Shown: positions 1 through 9,263 of the stretch, piece by piece
Layout of the letters: each line of letters opens with the position of its first letter
Numbering within the stretch: the stretch's first letter is position 1
From: Cyclobacterium salsum
GTDB lineage: Bacteria; Bacteroidota; Bacteroidia; Cytophagales; Cyclobacteriaceae
Reading direction: 5' to 3'
Length of the DNA: 64,000 nt
NCBI RefSeq assembly: GCF_010119245.1
Contig: NZ_WNKG01000009.1
Location: 62,001-126,000, forward strand
Notes under the pieces: generated by a model
What the model was told of the DNA's origin: nothing
Database searches by the model: none
Seen by the model: only the letters and a program-made list of their open reading frames with translations
Translations under genes and position numbers: made by a program

Positions 1-865
1 CCATCATGTAACTAATGGATGCCAGATTAATGGCAATTTGATGGGCAGCCAGGGCGTTAACACCAATCCACCCCATCATGATGGCCGCCGTGCTAAACGC
101 ACCTACCTCAAATACGAATTGCAAACCCGTTGGGATGCCTATACGAAGCATTCGTTTTAGGATGGAAAAACGTAGATTTTTCAGACTAAAACCCATCAGA
201 AAACGGGCATACCTTTCAGACCGGGTCACGTACAGGTAAATGGCCACTGCCATCAGGATGCGGGAAATCAGCGTGGCCCAGCCCGCACCATTCAGTCCCA
301 ACGCAGGAAAGCCCCAGTACCCGTATATTAACAACCAGTTTAAGCCCACATTGAATAAATTGAAAAAGACCGTAATGTACATAGCCTGTTTGGTCTGAGA
401 GAGGCCTTCAATAAATTGCTTGTAGGTCTGAAAAAACATAAACGGAACCAGCGAAAAAGTTATGATCAACAGGTAAGGAATGGCCAACGTAACCACCTCC
501 TCTGGCTGGCCCAACCACCTCAATCCTGGAGAGAGCCCTAAAATGACCAAAAACAGTACCAGAGAAGAAACGCCATTGATAACAAACCCATGGCTGAGAA
601 ACCGTCCGATTTTTCCTATTTTCCCTTCCCCATCCGCAGCTGCCACCATGGGCGTGACCGCCATGGAAATCCCTATTCCAAACATTAGCATCAGGAAAAA
701 GATACTATTGGCGAGGGAGGCAGCTGCCAGGGGAATAGCACCCAGCCTCCCTACCATGATGTTATCTGCAACACCGACCATGACTTGCCCCAATTGACTT
801 AGCATCACGGGATAGGCCAGGGAAAAGGTCGTACTAAAATCCGCTTTAAATTCCTGCAAACGCAT
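1..865 (-). CDS. MATE family efflux transporter (C-terminus cut by window edge)
   Basis: An inner-membrane multidrug/cation antiporter of the MATE (NorM/DinF-like) family. The reverse-strand reading from an ATG gives MRLQEFKADFSTTFSLAYPV, then alternating hydrophobic segments including the family-typical stretch around QVMVGVADNIMVGRLG and further membrane segments up to the edge. About 288 residues are visible of a usual 440-480, so the C-terminal lobe lies outside the window. It starts 9 nt downstream of the NUDIX gene and is probably co-transcribed with it. The family exports cationic compounds using H+ or Na+; the actual substrate cannot be told from sequence. Confidence 0.85.
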   Translation of the reverse strand, partial: MRLQEFKADFSTTFSLAYPVMLSQLGQVMVGVADNIMVGRLGAIPLAAASLANSIFFLMLMFGIGISMAVTPMVAAADGEGKIGKIGRFLSHGFVINGVSSLVLFLVILGLSPGLRWLGQPEEVVTLAIPYLLIITFSLVPFMFFQTYKQFIEGLSQTKQAMYITVFFNLFNVGLNWLLIYGYWGFPALGLNGAGWATLISRILMAVAIYLYVTRSERYARFLMGFSLKNLRFSILKRMLRIGIPTGLQFVFEVGAFSTAAIMMGWIGVNALAAHQIAINLASISYMM

Positions 866-874
866 CTGGTAATT

Positions 875-1417
875 CTAAATCATTTTTAACCGAATTGCCG
901 TCTTTAATATGGCGGAAACACTGATAGCATCGGTAATATCACCCTGCATTACCAGTTGGAGTGCCTCCTTAAAGGGTAGCCGGCGAACCTGTAGGTCCTC
1001 AGTGGCATCAAACTCCGTTTCCCCTACAGTTAAATTCTCGGCGATAAATACAAACCCTACCTCATCGGTAATGGAATTAGACGTATGGATTTTCATCAGT
1101 TCGGTCCATTTACCTGCAGTAAGGCCGGTTTCTTCTTTTAATTCACGCCTGGCACTTTCCAGGATATCTTCTTCCAGTGGTCCTCCTCCCATGGGGATTT
1201 CCCAGGAATATTCGTCCAGTGTGTAACGAAATTGCCCTACCAGCCAGGTATGATTATCCTGATCGAGGGGCAGAATCCCAATTGCCCTATTTTTAAAATG
1301 CACCCGTCCGTAAATGCCTTCGGCACCCGTCGGTGCCAGTACCTGATGCTCCTCTACCTGCATCCAGGGATTGTCATATACTTCTACCGCCGAAATTTTA
1401 GTCCAGGGATTTTTCAT
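875..1417 (-). CDS. NUDIX hydrolase (ADP-ribose pyrophosphatase-like)
   Basis: A 180-residue cytosolic NUDIX phosphohydrolase. Residues 77-99 match the NUDIX box Gx5Ex7REUxEExGU exactly (G77, E83, R91-E92, E95-E96, G98), which binds the catalytic Mg2+. The length and the preceding FRY..DEYSWEIPMGGG segment resemble ADP-sugar pyrophosphatases (NudF/ADPRase) rather than MutT, so nucleotide-sugar hydrolysis is the best guess. It lies between an upstream terminator and the MATE gene, suggesting its own promoter and a two-gene unit. Substrate specificity is inferred. Confidence 0.88.
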   Translation of the reverse strand: MKNPWTKISAVEVYDNPWMQVEEHQVLAPTGAEGIYGRVHFKNRAIGILPLDQDNHTWLVGQFRYTLDEYSWEIPMGGGPLEEDILESARRELKEETGLTAGKWTELMKIHTSNSITDEVGFVFIAENLTVGETEFDATEDLQVRRLPFKEALQLVMQGDITDAISVSAILKTAIRLKMI

Positions 1418-1421
1418 AATG

Positions 1422-1449
1422 AAAAAAAGGGTGACCTTTAGCCACCCTT
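1422..1449 (-). terminator. Rho-independent terminator after the Lrp-type regulator
   Basis: Read on the minus strand: a 7-bp stem (AAGGGTG / CACCCTT, plus strand 1427-1433 and 1443-1449) with a 9-nt loop, followed by seven Ts. It lies between the regulator gene and the NUDIX gene and should uncouple them. Confidence 0.7.
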
Positions 1450-1475
1450 CGTCTATTTTTGTGTGAAATAAATAC

Positions 1476-1958
1476 TTATGCAGGAATTGGCAGTACTTTG
1501 CTATCCTTGAATGTAGAAAGAATAACCATGGACTGCATGGAATCTACTTCTTTGATTTCACTCACCTGTTCTAACATCAGCTTCTGATAGGAATTGATGT
1601 CTTTGGAAATGATTTTCAAAATGAAATCTCCTGTTCCCGTAATGTGGTGACATTCAATCACCTCAGGGATTTGATCGATTTCTTTCATAAAGGCATCAAT
1701 ATTGCCTTTATTATGACCTATCAGCCCAACCAGCACGAATGTACTTACTCCCAATCCGATTTTTTCAGGATCCAATTTTGCGTGATAGCTTTTAATTATC
1801 CCGGATTGCTCCAACTTTTTTACCCGCTCCAACGTGGGTGCGGGAGACAAACCTATATCTTTTGAAAGCTGTGCATTCGTAATTTTTGCATTCGCTTGAA
1901 GGATCTCTAAAATCTTACGGTCGATTTTGTCAAATTTAACTTTAATGCTATTATCCAT
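1476..1958 (-). CDS. Lrp/AsnC family transcriptional regulator
   Basis: A 160-residue feast/famine-type DNA-binding regulator. The N-terminus (about 10-55) has the Lrp winged-helix signature DRKILEILQANAKITNAQLS followed by a helix-turn-helix (IGLSPAPTLERVKKLEQSGII). The C-terminal half is a RAM/ligand-binding domain with GTGDFILKI. The family senses amino acids and forms octamers. The adjacent genes do not suggest a specific target. A terminator follows directly, so it is monocistronic. The ATG is preceded by a TAnnTTTG box. Confidence 0.93.
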   Translation of the reverse strand: MDNSIKVKFDKIDRKILEILQANAKITNAQLSKDIGLSPAPTLERVKKLEQSGIIKSYHAKLDPEKIGLGVSTFVLVGLIGHNKGNIDAFMKEIDQIPEVIECHHITGTGDFILKIISKDINSYQKLMLEQVSEIKEVDSMQSMVILSTFKDSKVLPIPA

Positions 1959-1990
1959 ATTATAAAGAATTTACCGAATTATATGTGGTA

Positions 1991-1998
1991 CAAAGGTA
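1991..1998 (-). promoter_or_regulatory. Candidate -7 box for the Lrp-type regulator
   Basis: The minus strand reads TACCTTTG, matching the Bacteroidota -7 consensus TAnnTTTG, 32 nt upstream of the ATG. No clear -33 TTG at the usual spacing, so support is limited to one box. Confidence 0.4.
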
Positions 1999-2168
1999 AT
2001 CCAATTTAAATTTATTTTAAAGACATTTACGAAAAAAACGTAGGTACGGACGAAATATTGTTAGTAAATTATCGATCTAATTAAAATTATTGCTCTCAGT
2101 GTTTTGCAATTCCTTAAAAAAGATAACGTTCCTCTCGAATAGTCATGTTAAGAACGGTTTAGTCACCG

Positions 2169-3374
2169 TCAAAGTTTATTCTTTTTCAATAAGGCTCTTG
2201 CCTCCTTATGCGCAGGATGCTTCCGTTTCGCATGTTGCTTGACGGATTGTAAAAACCCCTTTGCGTCCGAGTTGTTGCCCTGCTCTAGGGAGATCTTACC
2301 CAATTGCAACAAGGCAAACAAATAATATCCACTTTCCTGAAAATCGAGTTCTTCTCCATAGGCCACTGTTTGCAGGTAATATTTTTTGGCGGTAGCGTAC
2401 TGCCCCATTCTATCCAAATATTGTGCCGCAAAAAAAGAAGCATACCGACCGCTGTTGGCCTCGTAGCCGGTCCAGCCTGCTTCTATGCGTTCCAGGATTT
2501 TCAGGGAAACTTCCATCGCCTCTTTTGCTCTTCCGACAGCATAGAGCTGTCGGGCAAAAAAACGATGGAAATAGGGGTTGTTGGGATATTTTTCGTGTAA
2601 ATAGGAAGTAATTTCCAGCGCTTTGAAAGGCTCCTTCTCTTCAGAAGCATACAGGCGGAAAAGGAAATATTGCGCCTCTACCCTGGCATAAAACGAATTC
2701 TCAGCCACTTCCTCCAGTTGTTGCAGCCCCAACTCCTGATCTCCCTTGGGAAACAACAACATGACCGGTCTTAACAGGGGATAATTTTCGGGTATCCAAA
2801 CAGAAAAATAGTTGAACAGGGCATCACCCAGGAGCAATTCAGGATTCAACTCCTCTTCCCCTCTGCTCATCTCAAGGTAATTAAGGGCATTTTTCCCGGC
2901 AAAAGCAGCACTCGTCCAATTCCTCCTTTCGCTATACAGCCTTCCCTGAAAACCGTAAGCCGCTGCGAGGAAAAAGGCTGCCTCCTTGTTTTCCGGCTCC
3001 TCATCCAACAATGCTTCGGCTTTCTCAATAGTTCGGTCCATGTATTCCAGAAAAAGCGCATCGTGGCTTTTGTTTTCAGTGGCCACCGCAATCTTCCACC
3101 ACTGACTAAGCCCCATAAGGAAATAGGGCAGCGGGTGTTCAGGGTAGGTGTAACGCATCACCTGAAAACCGCGCTCAGCACGCTCAAAGTCAAAATTATA
3201 CATGCTGTTGACAGCATCTGTAATGCGGAATTGCAGGCCCCTATCCAGCAACAAGTAAGAACTTTTTGGCTCTCCGATTTGAGTCAAGGCTTCCATCTGC
3301 GCCCGCACCGGAGAGGCGAACAGCAAAGCAGTTGACAACAAGACTATGGTAAGGTAAATAGGGTAAACTTTCAA
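2169..3374 (-). CDS. Exported tetratricopeptide-repeat protein of unknown function
   Basis: About 400 residues. A hydrophobic signal peptide ends at SPVRAQ, followed by helical repeats typical of TPR proteins (for example NFDFERAERGFQVMRYTYPEHPLPYFLMG and SYLHEKYPNNPYFHRFFARQLY). It is probably periplasmic and works as a protein-interaction scaffold. There is no ATG upstream of the signal peptide. I chose a TTG giving a 26-residue signal; another TTG at 3437 would add 21 residues, and the first ATG would remove the signal altogether. The start is therefore uncertain. It stands alone, with no visible operon partner. Confidence 0.75.
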   Translation of the reverse strand: MKVYPIYLTIVLLSTALLFASPVRAQMEALTQIGEPKSSYLLLDRGLQFRITDAVNSMYNFDFERAERGFQVMRYTYPEHPLPYFLMGLSQWWKIAVATENKSHDALFLEYMDRTIEKAEALLDEEPENKEAAFFLAAAYGFQGRLYSERRNWTSAAFAGKNALNYLEMSRGEEELNPELLLGDALFNYFSVWIPENYPLLRPVMLLFPKGDQELGLQQLEEVAENSFYARVEAQYFLFRLYASEEKEPFKALEITSYLHEKYPNNPYFHRFFARQLYAVGRAKEAMEVSLKILERIEAGWTGYEANSGRYASFFAAQYLDRMGQYATAKKYYLQTVAYGEELDFQESGYYLFALLQLGKISLEQGNNSDAKGFLQSVKQHAKRKHPAHKEARALLKKNKL

Positions 3375-3700
3375 TTTCAGGATAATTTTAACAAATGCGC
3401 TCTGAATACATACAGGTATACACAAGAGGGTAAACAAAAGCCAACTCCAATTAATTTCGAATCGGTTATTTTTTTTATGCGTGCAAACACAAAGCCCTTG
3501 ATTCCGGAAAAAGGAGCTCTTTCATAAAGACCGCCCGCTCTTTTCAAAAACGGTTAAAAAAACGAATAGGTTGTTATGATACCAACAAAACGGTGTCAAA
3601 AATGACTGCTGAAAAAACAGACCCATTAGACCAAAATCACATGAAATGCAATCCTGGCCAATGGATCTGTAAACAGCAATAAGATAAAAAAATTAACAGC

Positions 3701-4882
3701 TTACCTTCTAACCGGCTCCTTGTGGGCACCCTGTTCTGCCAGGGTACTTTTCCAGGCAGTCAATGCCAGGGAATCCGGTATATTGATATCGTCAAAAGTG
3801 ATTAATTCTCCTTGTTCAACATTCCTTTTCAGTTGAACTTTACTGAGTAAGCCGATAGGCACATGCTCCGGGCAGTCTTTGATTTTTAGCGCTTCTCCCC
3901 GTACTTCCATGCTACCAATGCCCTTATCTATTACCGAACCTGAGGTTAAATCCTTTTTCGCGATCGCTCCCACGCTAATAGTAGGTGCCACCCCATTGTC
4001 CAGCAAAATTTCATCGTGATTGACCAAATTAAGAATGCTATTTGGTATCTCAAAAAAGCAAAGGTGCATGGGCTTGTACAACAAATAGAAAGGCCCCTCA
4101 CCCATCTTGTAGGTTTTCAGCTCAGCGGCCAGGTCTTCCTGATGGGTGGCAGTAATGAATACACCCGGAGGGGATTCCCTGGAAATAATGTAGTCGCTAA
4201 TAATTTTATTTTCCTTTTGGGCGATTTCTCCCAATGCGAAAGCACCTTTTTCAAAGTCCGAAGTTTCGTATCCTACCAGCCCTTGCTGGATTATATCCAG
4301 CCCTAAACCATTGGCAATCAAGGCCTGCTCAATTTGCAATTTCGTTCCATCGGTAAAGGAAGTAACTGAACTAAGACTGTACCCCTGCTTCTGACCCCAA
4401 AACAACATGTCTTCCAGGGAAGGATTCTGGTTTAAAAACCCTTTTATATTTCCGTAGACCAACGGCGCAAAACCCATTTGTACCACTTCTTTGTTCAGGG
4501 CTGCCAAACAACCCGGCTGGTCGCCATTTGCCTCCGTAATGACACCTCTTTTGGAAAGCCAGGAACCGGTCACTACCTGCGTGTCCGCATCCATGGTTAC
4601 CACAGGTAACCCAAATTGAAACGCTTTGTCAATAACCTCCGTAGAATAAACGGGATCCCCTGTGCTAACAACGATAAGATCGGAAGATTCCAGAAGCTTT
4701 TCAGGAACCAATGTCAAAAAGTCCTGACTGACCCCAAGATCATCGATCGTCCCGCTTCTCCTCGTCAAAACTCCGGAGAGTACCATGTCCTCTCTGCGGG
4801 AAATCAGTTTCGCTAGTCCTCTGCCGATACCTCCCGTACCGACAATTCCTATTTTTAATTTTTTGCTGTTCTTTTTTTTCAT
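3701..4882 (-). CDS. Homoserine-dehydrogenase-like NAD(P) oxidoreductase with C-terminal SAF domain
   Basis: A 393-residue cytosolic protein. The N-terminus has a Rossmann dinucleotide motif (GIVGTGGIGRG, about 12-22). The middle resembles the homoserine dehydrogenase / DapB-like fold. The C-terminal ~90 residues (TISVGAIAKKDLTSGSVID onward) look like a SAF domain, which in other families acts in sugar-acid dehydratases and FlgA/antifreeze-like folds. Such fusions oxidise or reduce an uncharacterised, perhaps branched or short sugar-acid-type, metabolite; the substrate is unknown. It is divergent from the DUF2723 gene across a 386-nt AT-rich spacer holding palindromes. The exact reaction is not assignable here. 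Confidence 0.75.
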   Translation of the reverse strand: MKKKNSKKLKIGIVGTGGIGRGLAKLISRREDMVLSGVLTRRSGTIDDLGVSQDFLTLVPEKLLESSDLIVVSTGDPVYSTEVIDKAFQFGLPVVTMDADTQVVTGSWLSKRGVITEANGDQPGCLAALNKEVVQMGFAPLVYGNIKGFLNQNPSLEDMLFWGQKQGYSLSSVTSFTDGTKLQIEQALIANGLGLDIIQQGLVGYETSDFEKGAFALGEIAQKENKIISDYIISRESPPGVFITATHQEDLAAELKTYKMGEGPFYLLYKPMHLCFFEIPNSILNLVNHDEILLDNGVAPTISVGAIAKKDLTSGSVIDKGIGSMEVRGEALKIKDCPEHVPIGLLSKVQLKRNVEQGELITFDDINIPDSLALTAWKSTLAEQGAHKEPVRR

Positions 4883-5268
4883 AAAACAAAAATTTTCTGC
4901 TGCTTTTTTTATGATGATGTAAAGGTAAATAAAAAAATTTAAAAATCATTTTATTGTATTTAAAATACATAAAAAATATTTTAAAAATCTGTATTTTTAA
5001 ATAGGAGCAATCAGCCGAGCCATGCGTTTCTACTAACTTTTCAGCCGGAATTTTCTATATTTTAAGTGTTAATAACTTAAAAAAACACCTAATTATAAAA
5101 TTTTATTTGGAATCGTAGCCATCAAAATAAAATAAAATATTTTATTTTTTGATCGGATACACCATCAATAGAGAGGTCCGCGCACCGCTCAAATCTTTAA
5201 ATTAAGTTAAATCATCCTTTATTACTGATAAATTTTTTATTTTCGCTTTTCAAATACAAACCATTCAC
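4883..5268. other. AT-rich divergent intergenic region with two palindromes
   Basis: No gene seen. This spacer separates two divergent starts and is very AT-rich. It contains a 15-bp perfect palindrome TGTATTTAAAATACA (4955-4969) 73 nt upstream of the oxidoreductase ATG, and a 20-bp perfect palindrome AAAATAAAATATTTTATTTT (5129-5148). Either could be a repressor site, but AT-rich sequence produces such palindromes by chance more easily. No exact TAnnTTTG box was found on either strand. Confidence 0.35.
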
Positions 5269-8238
5269 ATGCCTACATATTCCAAGGTAAATAACCTAAC
5301 GGGCTGGACCGCCTTCCTGATTGCATTTATCACCTACTTGTTAACCATAGAGGAAACGGCAAGTTTTTGGGATCCAGGTGAATTCATCGCTGTGGCGTAT
5401 AAACTCCAGGTTCCGCACCCCCCGGGTGCTCCCTTTTTCCTGCTAATTTACCGCATGTTCGGATTTTTGGCTTTTGGAGAGGGCTTGGATGTGGCCTATT
5501 GGATGAATGTGGGAAGTGCGCTTTTTTCTGCATTTACCATTTTATTTCTTTTTTGGACAATTACCCTTCTGGGAAGAAAGCTGTACGGGATTTCTGCAGA
5601 AACCGAACCGGCTAAAGAACAAACAATCGCTTTAATGGGTGCTGGATTGATTGGTGCCCTTGCTTATACCTTTTCAGACAGCTTTTGGTTTTCCGCGGTA
5701 GAAGCAGAGGTATATGCGATGTCTTCCTTTTTTACCGCGATAGTCATCTGGGCTTTTCTAAAATGGGACGTGATCAGGGATCCAAGGGCAGAAAACCAGT
5801 ACATGATCTTCATTGCCTACCTGGTGGGTCTATCCATTGGTGTCCATCTACTAAACCTGGTCACCCTACCTGCACTGGCGCTGGTAGTCTATTTCAAAAA
5901 ATACAAGCAGCACACCTTAAAGGGAGGTATTATCGCCTTTCTCCTTGGAGGAGTGGCCCTGGTTATCATTAATAATATTATTATTCCCGGACTACCCAGC
6001 ATTGCGGGGTCCATCGAAATATTTTTTGTGAACAGTCTTGGCCTGCCATTCGGATCCGGGATTATTTTCTTTACGATTTTGTTTCTAGGTGGATTGACCT
6101 ATGCCCTACTCTATTCTTATAAGCGAGAAAAGGTAATTTTAAATACTATTTTGATTTCCCTGACTTTTATCCTTATCGGATACGGGTCCTATGCCCTGAT
6201 CGTCATTAGGGCTAACGCTGATACCGTTATCAACGAAAATGACCCCCGGGATATCATCAGTTTTGTCAGCTACCTCAAAAGGGAGCAATATGGTTACCGG
6301 CCACTGCTTCACGGGCAATATTTCACAGCAGAAGTCATCGATCAGGTCGAGGGAGAACCCGTCTATGCGAAAGGAGATGAAAAATACGAGGTCGTCGATT
6401 ATCAATTGGAAAACATTTACGAACCGGAGAAAAAAACCATCCTGCCCCGAATTTATTCTACCCAGGAACGGCACAAGCAGCTCTATCGCTCGAAGCTTGG
6501 TTTGAGAGAAGGCGAGGATCCTACCTTTTTTGACAATATCTATTTTATGATAGACCACCAGCTGGGCCATATGTACTGGCGGTATTTTATGTGGAATTTC
6601 AGTGGCCGGGAGAGTGACTTCAGTGATGCTCCCTATTTGAGTATCTTTTCCAGTATTCAGACGGATTTTCCCGAATACATACAAAACAACAAGGCGCATA
6701 ACAACTATTACATGCTTCCCTTATTATTAGGGCTGATCGGCATGTTTTTTCAGGCCAGAATGGATCCCAAATCCTTTTACCTTACCCTAATGCTCTTTCT
6801 GATGATGGGGGCGGTACTGGTCCTTTACCTTAATTCCCCTCCGGTAGAACCGCGGGAAAGGGATTATATTTACGTGGGCTCGTTCTATGCATTTGCCATT
6901 TGGATGGGTTTTGGGGTACTGGCCATCCGGCAACAGTTACTGAAACTGAAAAAAGGCCTGGCAATGGCTGGCATGTATGCGGCACTGATCACCTTGCCGA
7001 TACCCATTTTGATGGCCGGAGAAAATTGGAACGACCATGATCGCTCTGATAGGTATTTCTCCGTAGATGCTGCCAGAAATTTTCTGGCTTCTTGTGAGCC
7101 GAATGCCATTCTATTTACCGGTGGCGACAATGACACCTTTCCCCTGTGGTACGTACAGGAGGTAGAAGGATTCAGAACAGATGTGCGGGTCATTGTACTA
7201 AGTTATTTTGACACGGATTGGTACGTGAAGCAGATGGCCCGGCCAGTTAATGAATCTGCAGCACTGGACTTTACCCTGCAATTTGATAATTACAAAAAAG
7301 GCACGAATGATGTCCTCTACATTACCGATCGTCTGGAAAGTTTACCATTGGTGGACTATCTGAAATTGCTGAAAAATAATAGCGAATTGCTTAAACTTTC
7401 CAATAGTCGAGCAAGCAACATCAATACCGTGCCTTCCCGAAACCTGACCCTACCCATCAACCAGAATCGGGTAGATTCACTGGATGTCGTTCCGGAAGCA
7501 TTTAGAAACCTGAGGATCCCCCAGCTAAATATTCGGCTTCGCGGCAATTATGTCACCAAAGGTACACTTATGCTGCTCGATCTGATTGCCACAAATAACT
7601 GGGAACGCCCCATTTACTTTAACAACACCTCCCTGGCCACGATCGGCTTTGACATGAGCCAGCATGTGGTCATGGAAGGACTTACCTATCGGCTTCTACC
7701 CATCCAAAAACCAGATAATCAGGAAGAACTGGTAAATACGGAACTGGCCTATGAAAATGTCATGGAGAATTTTGCCTTCCGGGGTATGAATAATCCCGAT
7801 AACTATTTCGATGATGAGTTCCGACGCTTTACCTCCAATCACCGGAGTGTGTTAAACAGCATCACCATTGCCTTAATGGATGAAAAGGACTTGCAAAGAG
7901 CAGAGGACATTATGCGATTAAGCCTGGAAAAATTTCCGCATGAGGCCATTCCTTATGACCTGGCCAGCGGGCAGTCCGTACCACTTCTGTTAGAATTGGG
8001 AATGGAGGAAGAAGCCTTACATGTGGTCAATGAAATGGCTAAACGATCCATAGAAATGTTGGATTTTTATCAGGAAACCGAAAGAGCTATGGACCGGGAA
8101 GCGTCTATTTCCATGGAGATGCTCAACTATTTTATCCGCCTTCTTAGGGAACAGGGATATGAGGAAAAAGCGGATCAACTTCAGGTGGAATTTGAACGGC
8201 TCTTTGGAAATGATAGCAACCGCCTGCAGCGAAGGTAA
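5269..8238 (+). CDS. DUF2723 family polytopic membrane protein (putative protein glycosyltransferase-like)
   Basis: A 989-residue inner-membrane protein. The N-terminal half (about 1-320) has many membrane segments. It holds the DUF2723 hallmark TASFWDPGEFIAVAYKLQVP followed by HPPGAPFFLL early on, the acidic-residue arrangement seen in GT-C-fold glycosyltransferases. A second block of membrane segments lies near 480-590, and a soluble helical C-terminus follows (GGDNDTFPLWYVQEVEG; then TPR-like helices). DUF2723 proteins are widespread in Bacteroidota, and the eukaryotic relative TMEM260 is an O-mannosyltransferase; a similar role here is inference. Transcribed alone, with a strong hairpin downstream. 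Confidence 0.82.
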   Translation: MPTYSKVNNLTGWTAFLIAFITYLLTIEETASFWDPGEFIAVAYKLQVPHPPGAPFFLLIYRMFGFLAFGEGLDVAYWMNVGSALFSAFTILFLFWTITLLGRKLYGISAETEPAKEQTIALMGAGLIGALAYTFSDSFWFSAVEAEVYAMSSFFTAIVIWAFLKWDVIRDPRAENQYMIFIAYLVGLSIGVHLLNLVTLPALALVVYFKKYKQHTLKGGIIAFLLGGVALVIINNIIIPGLPSIAGSIEIFFVNSLGLPFGSGIIFFTILFLGGLTYALLYSYKREKVILNTILISLTFILIGYGSYALIVIRANADTVINENDPRDIISFVSYLKREQYGYRPLLHGQYFTAEVIDQVEGEPVYAKGDEKYEVVDYQLENIYEPEKKTILPRIYSTQERHKQLYRSKLGLREGEDPTFFDNIYFMIDHQLGHMYWRYFMWNFSGRESDFSDAPYLSIFSSIQTDFPEYIQNNKAHNNYYMLPLLLGLIGMFFQARMDPKSFYLTLMLFLMMGAVLVLYLNSPPVEPRERDYIYVGSFYAFAIWMGFGVLAIRQQLLKLKKGLAMAGMYAALITLPIPILMAGENWNDHDRSDRYFSVDAARNFLASCEPNAILFTGGDNDTFPLWYVQEVEGFRTDVRVIVLSYFDTDWYVKQMARPVNESAALDFTLQFDNYKKGTNDVLYITDRLESLPLVDYLKLLKNNSELLKLSNSRASNINTVPSRNLTLPINQNRVDSLDVVPEAFRNLRIPQLNIRLRGNYVTKGTLMLLDLIATNNWERPIYFNNTSLATIGFDMSQHVVMEGLTYRLLPIQKPDNQEELVNTELAYENVMENFAFRGMNNPDNYFDDEFRRFTSNHRSVLNSITIALMDEKDLQRAEDIMRLSLEKFPHEAIPYDLASGQSVPLLLELGMEEEALHVVNEMAKRSIEMLDFYQETERAMDREASISMEMLNYFIRLLREQGYEEKADQLQVEFERLFGNDSNRLQRR

Positions 8239-8311
8239 CGATAGGCTCCATTCGACTGCTGCTTCAGATGCAATGAGGTGAGGGCAATAAAGTGCTCTAT
8301 TTGATAATAAG

Positions 8312-8346
8312 CACAAAGGGAAGGGCAGATAGCCCTTCCCTTTGTG
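8312..8346. terminator. Long hairpin between convergent genes, without a T-tract
   Basis: A perfect 15-bp stem (CACAAAGGGAAGGGC / GCCCTTCCCTTTGTG) with a 5-nt loop, sitting between the ends of the DUF2723 gene and the methyltransferase gene. Position and stability suggest transcription termination or mRNA 3'-end protection in both directions. The usual run of Ts is absent on both sides. Confidence 0.5.
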
Positions 8347-8421
8347 GTATTGAAACGACTCATAGGATTACACGCGGAAAGTGACTGTACCGGTTTACTC
8401 TGTTTGTAAAAAAGGCATCGC

Positions 8422-9213
8422 CTAGCTTTCCGTTTTCGGCTTTTTATAAAGGATATAAAAAAGATCCAACGCCTTTTCCGGATCGTCTACCAATAGGTAA
8501 TCTTCATGGCTAATCTCTTCCACCGCTTTCCCTTGACTTTGGTGCAATTTGTTTCGGTTAAACCGGTTAGCTAGTTCGTACGGAATTTTCAAAAGGCTGG
8601 CTGGCAAACGGTATTGAAGGTTAAGGAAGTCCCAACGGGTGATCTTTTCTACGGAGTTTTTATTGGCATCGTAATACTGCCAAACCTTATCATTTCCTCC
8701 AATGCCTTTGGCCTCCACCACATCGAATATCGCCGCACAGCGTTCCTTTAATTGGTCCGGCGTGTATTCTCGGATATGCCAGGGGTTTCTGGAAAGGGAA
8801 AATCGAATATTAGGGGTCGAAATCAAGGCCCGACCGCCTGGCTTCAACACACGGTATATTTCTTCCAGGTACCAGCGGTCATCCTCAATGTGTTCAATGA
8901 CCTGAAAACTGACTACCGAATCAAAGGAAGCATCCTGCAAAGTGGAAAGGGGAGGCAAATGGGCTTGCTCAAAGGTATAATCAGGATATTTCTTTTTTAA
9001 CCTGTCTAAAATTTCTCCTATCTTGTCAATCCCATGATACGTATCGACCAAGGGTCCCAGGGCCGCCACTCCCCTGCCTTCACCGCATCCGATTTCCAGC
9101 AAATGGCCGGAAACGTAGGATTTGGCCACAATGTAGGCTTTGAATAGGCGTTGATGTATGGGGTTATCACTTATCAACTTATCGGAAGTAATTTCCGTTG
9201 TATAGGTAGCCAT
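8422..9213 (-). CDS. Class I SAM-dependent methyltransferase
   Basis: A 263-residue cytosolic methyltransferase of the Methyltransf_11/UbiE-like group. Motif I is LLEIGCGEGRGVAALG (about 39-54), the acidic residue after beta-2 is in YHGIDK, and the post-motif EEIYRVLKPGGRALISTPN is typical of class I enzymes acting on lipids or small molecules. The substrate is unknown. It is divergent from the GWxTD gene. The minus strand has TAATTTTG (plus 9235-9242) 21 nt upstream of the ATG, a plausible -7 box. Confidence 0.88.
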   Translation of the reverse strand: MATYTTEITSDKLISDNPIHQRLFKAYIVAKSYVSGHLLEIGCGEGRGVAALGPLVDTYHGIDKIGEILDRLKKKYPDYTFEQAHLPPLSTLQDASFDSVVSFQVIEHIEDDRWYLEEIYRVLKPGGRALISTPNIRFSLSRNPWHIREYTPDQLKERCAAIFDVVEAKGIGGNDKVWQYYDANKNSVEKITRWDFLNLQYRLPASLLKIPYELANRFNRNKLHQSQGKAVEEISHEDYLLVDDPEKALDLFYILYKKPKTES

Positions 9214-9263
9214 TTAAAATTTCTTTATTTTGAACAAAATTAAGGTTAATTTTTAAACCAACT

